Shown here: positions 61,828 through 64,000 of the stretch, in pieces
How positions within the stretch are numbered: the first letter of the stretch is position 1
How the letters are laid out: every line of letters starts with the position of its first letter
The notes under the pieces: model-generated
Seen by the model: only the letters and a program-made list of their open reading frames with translations
The model's database searches: none
What the model was told of the DNA's origin: nothing
Program-made: the position numbers and the translations under genes
From: Bacteroidales bacterium
Lineage (GTDB): Bacteria; Bacteroidota; Bacteroidia; Bacteroidales; F082
Direction of reading: 5' to 3'
Assembly (NCBI GenBank): GCA_024710405.1
Contig: JANJUV010000005.1
Coordinates: 108,846 to 172,845, forward strand
Length of the DNA stretch: 64,000 nucleotides

Positions 61828-62811
61828 TTAATCAATTATAGGAACAAGTGTCAGGATACCATAGGTTGCTGAATAAAGATGATAGTATTGCCCCTGGTTG
61901 TTAGGTAAGTACACTAAATCATCAATAATGTGAACATCATACAAATGCTTTCCTTCGGGTCTTACGCCTTCACTTAGGTCATGAAGTATTTTGTGGGATT
62001 CTTCGAGATAGTATGTTAATGTGTCGTTTGTGAGACAGTTGTTCTCAGGATATTCCCAACCGGCATACAAACGATCAAAAAATACATCAAGTCCATGAAA
62101 ATCAATCGGATCCCCAATACTTGTTGGAACAAACCTGAAAGGTTGTTCAAATTCAATCACCGGGTTGTTTAGCCTGCGTTCCAACTCGTCTGATCCGTCC
62201 GAAACCCCTTGCATGGTGGCATCACATTTGCCTAAGGGGGGGTTGTTAAAGTCATCCTGCCCCAATGTACCCCATAACCAGTCATCATCTTCGTCAAAGG
62301 GATTATACCAGCCATAAATAAACTTAAACCCATAAGCTCGTACCACCGAAATATAGGCTGTGCTGCTTACAATGCTGTCTAAACGCACATCGGCAAACCT
62401 AAGGTTCTTTTCCTCGCTGGGTATCAACTCAAGTTCAGCGAGCAGGTCTGCATCCATCTCGTCGTACATTGCATCAAAATCCACCATAGTCACCATCTGG
62501 TACTGGTCAATGGTTAGTGTATAAGGTGTTTTGGTTCTTACAAAATCGTTAAAAGCTATTTCGGGATGGGCATAGGCTAAGTTTTGCATGGCTTCGGCAT
62601 ACCACACTGCTGAGTCAATCTCAACCAACTGGCCTGATTTGTAATTGCCATTTAGCTGCGACTCAAACGATTCAATCATCCGAATAGTTTTCATGCTTTG
62701 CTTTAATTGTTCGTTAAATGTGCTATCGCCCTGATGTGCAGGTTCCTTGCGGCACGAAAGTGTTGCCAATATTAATACAGTCAACAGGATAAAATTAATA
62801 TATTTTCTCAT
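61828..62811 (-). CDS. Orphan lipoprotein
   Basis: 327 residues. Lipoprotein signal (FILLTVLILATLSC, Cys ~20), a Gln/Lys-rich helical stretch, and a mixed acidic domain with 'SAVWYAEAMQNLAYAHPEIA', 'FDRLYAGWEYPENNCLTNDT' and the ending 'YYHLYSATYGILTLVPIID'. Similar lipoproteins, beginning with a WxxEAxxN-type helix, are seen in Bacteroidota next to T9SS proteins, but I do not recognise a named family and no function can be given. It is a single gene closed by a strong terminator. Confidence 0.7.
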   Translation of the reverse strand: MRKYINFILLTVLILATLSCRKEPAHQGDSTFNEQLKQSMKTIRMIESFESQLNGNYKSGQLVEIDSAVWYAEAMQNLAYAHPEIAFNDFVRTKTPYTLTIDQYQMVTMVDFDAMYDEMDADLLAELELIPSEEKNLRFADVRLDSIVSSTAYISVVRAYGFKFIYGWYNPFDEDDDWLWGTLGQDDFNNPPLGKCDATMQGVSDGSDELERRLNNPVIEFEQPFRFVPTSIGDPIDFHGLDVFFDRLYAGWEYPENNCLTNDTLTYYLEESHKILHDLSEGVRPEGKHLYDVHIIDDLVYLPNNQGQYYHLYSATYGILTLVPIID

Positions 62812-62907
62812 TGGTTTATTCTTGAATGTTTGTTAAAAAATCAAAGTATGACCCGGATAAAGCATATCATAGCCTTGCAGTTACCGGTTCAAATAAACTG
62901 CAAGACC

Positions 62908-63192
62908 CTAAACAATGAAGTTATTTTTGCCCAGCCAAAAGATGTATTTGGTATTGTGGTAATGTAGATATTCTTCATTGCCATAACAGATAATTTGCTG
63001 TTCATGAGGAAACCAAAACCCGGCTACATTTGAAATAAGAATTACTTCCCAACGTTGCCTGGAAGTTTTAAATATATGGAAGTGGTGAGTAAGTGCTTGT
63101 TTTACAACATTATACAAACTATTAGAAACATAACATTGTATGCTATTAAGCCATCCCTTTTGGGTTAAACAACCAGCCTGGAAGGAAATCAT
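62908..63192 (-). CDS. Doubtful short ORF
   Basis: 94 codons without recognised family, signal peptide, or -7 box. The composition (many aromatic residues, His and Cys) is not typical of the window's proteins, so it may be non-coding or a decayed gene in the AT-rich end region. Listed because no better frame covers this stretch. Confidence 0.2.
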   Translation of the reverse strand: MISFQAGCLTQKGWLNSIQCYVSNSLYNVVKQALTHHFHIFKTSRQRWEVILISNVAGFWFPHEQQIICYGNEEYLHYHNTKYIFWLGKNNFIV

Positions 63193-63649
63193 TGTTTTGC
63201 TTGTTTGTTGAGACGGCTAAGATAATAAATAAAAGCGCATAAGTCAATAGTTGTCTGTTAAGTTTTTAACACAAAGAAAAAAATTTATACGAATTTCAGA
63301 TTGGCTTTCAGCTATGCAGAGATTCTTGGGTGTATGTAACATGGTATAGTAACTCTACCTCACCACCATCCTCCCACTCTTCCAGCCTTTCCCATCACAT
63401 AGCCTGGCAACATACAAGCCGACAGGGAGCCGGGTAGTTTCCATCTTGTGAATGTTGTTCGCAAGTCGTTTCTATCAGCAACCGTCAATTTTTGAACAGC
63501 TCGTAACAAGAAACTAGTACCATGTGCATTGGCTTAGAACCATTCTAAATTACTCATCAATAATGATTTTTTTGTTGACATCCATTTTCCTCAAAAACCA
63601 AATATTCATATCTTTAGGCCTTAATTCATTGAAAGATGAAGAGCAATTT
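63193..63649. other. AT-rich intergenic region with a decayed T9SS tail
   Basis: 457 bases with no intact gene. It contains the frameshifted T9SS remnant at 63355-63505 and, at 63609-63616, TATCTTTA, one mismatch from a -7 box, pointing to the gene at 63650. Nothing else was recognised. Confidence 0.55.
63355..63505 (-). pseudogene. Frameshifted remnant of a T9SS sorting-domain tail
   Basis: Minus strand: one frame gives 'AVQKLTVADRNDLRTTFTR', the middle of a sorting domain; after a frameshift near 63444 another frame gives 'METTRLPVGLYVARLCDGKG' then 'WKSGRMVVR' and a stop at 63355-63357. Together they form the last ~45 residues of a type A sorting domain broken by one frameshift. No upstream part of a gene is present. 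Confidence 0.65.
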
Positions 63650-64000
63650 ATGTCGTTACCTCAAATGTGCTTCACCATGAAAGCCGGTCATAACTCTCAA
63701 CAAGTCATTATAAGCAGAAAAAACTTGCAGGTTATGTTGTTGCTTTTTATGGCTATTATGGCCGGTAAAGTTTTTGCACAGCATGCAAGGGATTCTGAAA
63801 GCGTTTTTCAAAATGAAGACGATCTTATTATTGACAGCATCCCCTTGCGCCCCGGAATAAACTGGATCTCCTTCCCCCGCCTGCGCCTTGTTACAGGACA
63901 AAACTACGCCACATTAGATATGGCACTGAACACCCACCCTGTGCTAAGTGGAGAAGGAAACATTCAACCCGAAGACTTTGATATTTATAAAACTCACCAG
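63650..64000 (+). CDS. N-terminal part of an exported protein (cut by window edge)
   Basis: The frame is open from ATG 63650 (or 63677) to the last base, 117 codons. A signal peptide (LQVMLLLFMAIMAGKVFAQ) follows a short basic N-terminus. The mature part starts with an acidic stretch, then 'IPLRPGINWISFPRLRL', a 'GxNWISFP' pattern that is typical of domains in large T9SS-exported surface proteins of Bacteroidota. The remainder lies beyond the window, so a sorting tail cannot be checked. Confidence 0.65.
   Translation, partial: MSLPQMCFTMKAGHNSQQVIISRKNLQVMLLLFMAIMAGKVFAQHARDSESVFQNEDDLIIDSIPLRPGINWISFPRLRLVTGQNYATLDMALNTHPVLSGEGNIQPEDFDIYKTHQ

Overview
The window comes from the chromosome of a member of the Bacteroidota, probably an anaerobic or facultative Bacteroidales-like lineage. 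The signs are a type IX secretion (T9SS) sorting tail, many SusC/BtuB-type and LruC/DUF5777 surface proteins, short ATP synthase epsilon, the ileS-dksA-like-lspA gene order, A-rich start regions without Shine-Dalgarno sequences, and many copies of the Bacteroidetes -7 promoter box TAnnTTTG. No rRNA, tRNA, CRISPR array, IS element or phage was recognised. Most of the window is densely packed; only the last 5 kb (59-64 kb) is visibly AT-rich and full of orphan or decayed genes.

Layout. 0-8 kb: a SnoaL-like gene fragment, a TPR lipoprotein, atpDC, then the housekeeping group ileS, dksA-like, lspA. 7.9-13.4 kb: an electron-transfer cluster (OB-fold lipoprotein, cytochrome b, heptaheme cytochrome with membrane tail, monoheme cytochrome c, DUF5777 outer-membrane barrel, monoheme lipoprotein, hexaheme lipoprotein with collagen-like stalk) that looks like an uncharacterised quinol-to-surface electron conduit with about 15 c-type hemes. 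13.7-16.0 kb: mobA translationally coupled to a fusion of an ECF-like membrane region with a THEP1-type NTPase. 16.3-18.2 kb: an LruC surface lipoprotein. 18.2-21.4 kb: a DUF2237-crtD-cruF-lycopene cyclase operon for monocyclic hydroxycarotenoids. 21.5-34.3 kb: MFS exporter, small regulator-like protein, CPA2 antiporter, a seven-sensor-domain hybrid histidine kinase, exonuclease III, ClC-CBS channel, thioredoxin-domain DUF255 protein. 34.4-36.8 kb: an oxidative-stress locus (dps, 1-Cys peroxiredoxin, divergent oxyR). 36.9-38.3 kb: M28 peptidase and DUF6249 protein.

38.4-49.1 kb holds the most interesting candidate: a TonB receptor and His-rich membrane protein, a divergent AraC regulator with an N-terminal HMA-like domain, and an operon encoding a PqqD-like protein, an ATP-grasp ligase, a PLP decarboxylase with a RiPP-leader-like N-terminus, a urea-transporter/M23-peptidase fusion, an outer-membrane barrel and a TPR protein. 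The regulator gene and the operon share a GTACA-n-TTGTC-n3/4-GACAA promoter motif, which suggests one regulon, perhaps for making and moving a small amino-acid-derived compound linked to metal homeostasis.

49.1-54.7 kb: a sulfur respiration operon (PsrA-type molybdoenzyme, ferredoxin subunit, NrfD, two YeeE/YedE half-transporters, rhodanese-fold protein lacking its cysteine). 55-59 kb: a secreted choloylglycine-hydrolase-family enzyme and RNase R. 59-64 kb: an orphan membrane protein, a T9SS-exported protein, an orphan lipoprotein, two decayed T9SS tails and the start of another exported protein cut by the window edge. The molybdoenzyme and mobA, and the two electron-transfer clusters, fit a respiratory life with sulfur compounds and possibly extracellular acceptors; oxyR, dps and the peroxiredoxin indicate exposure to oxygen.
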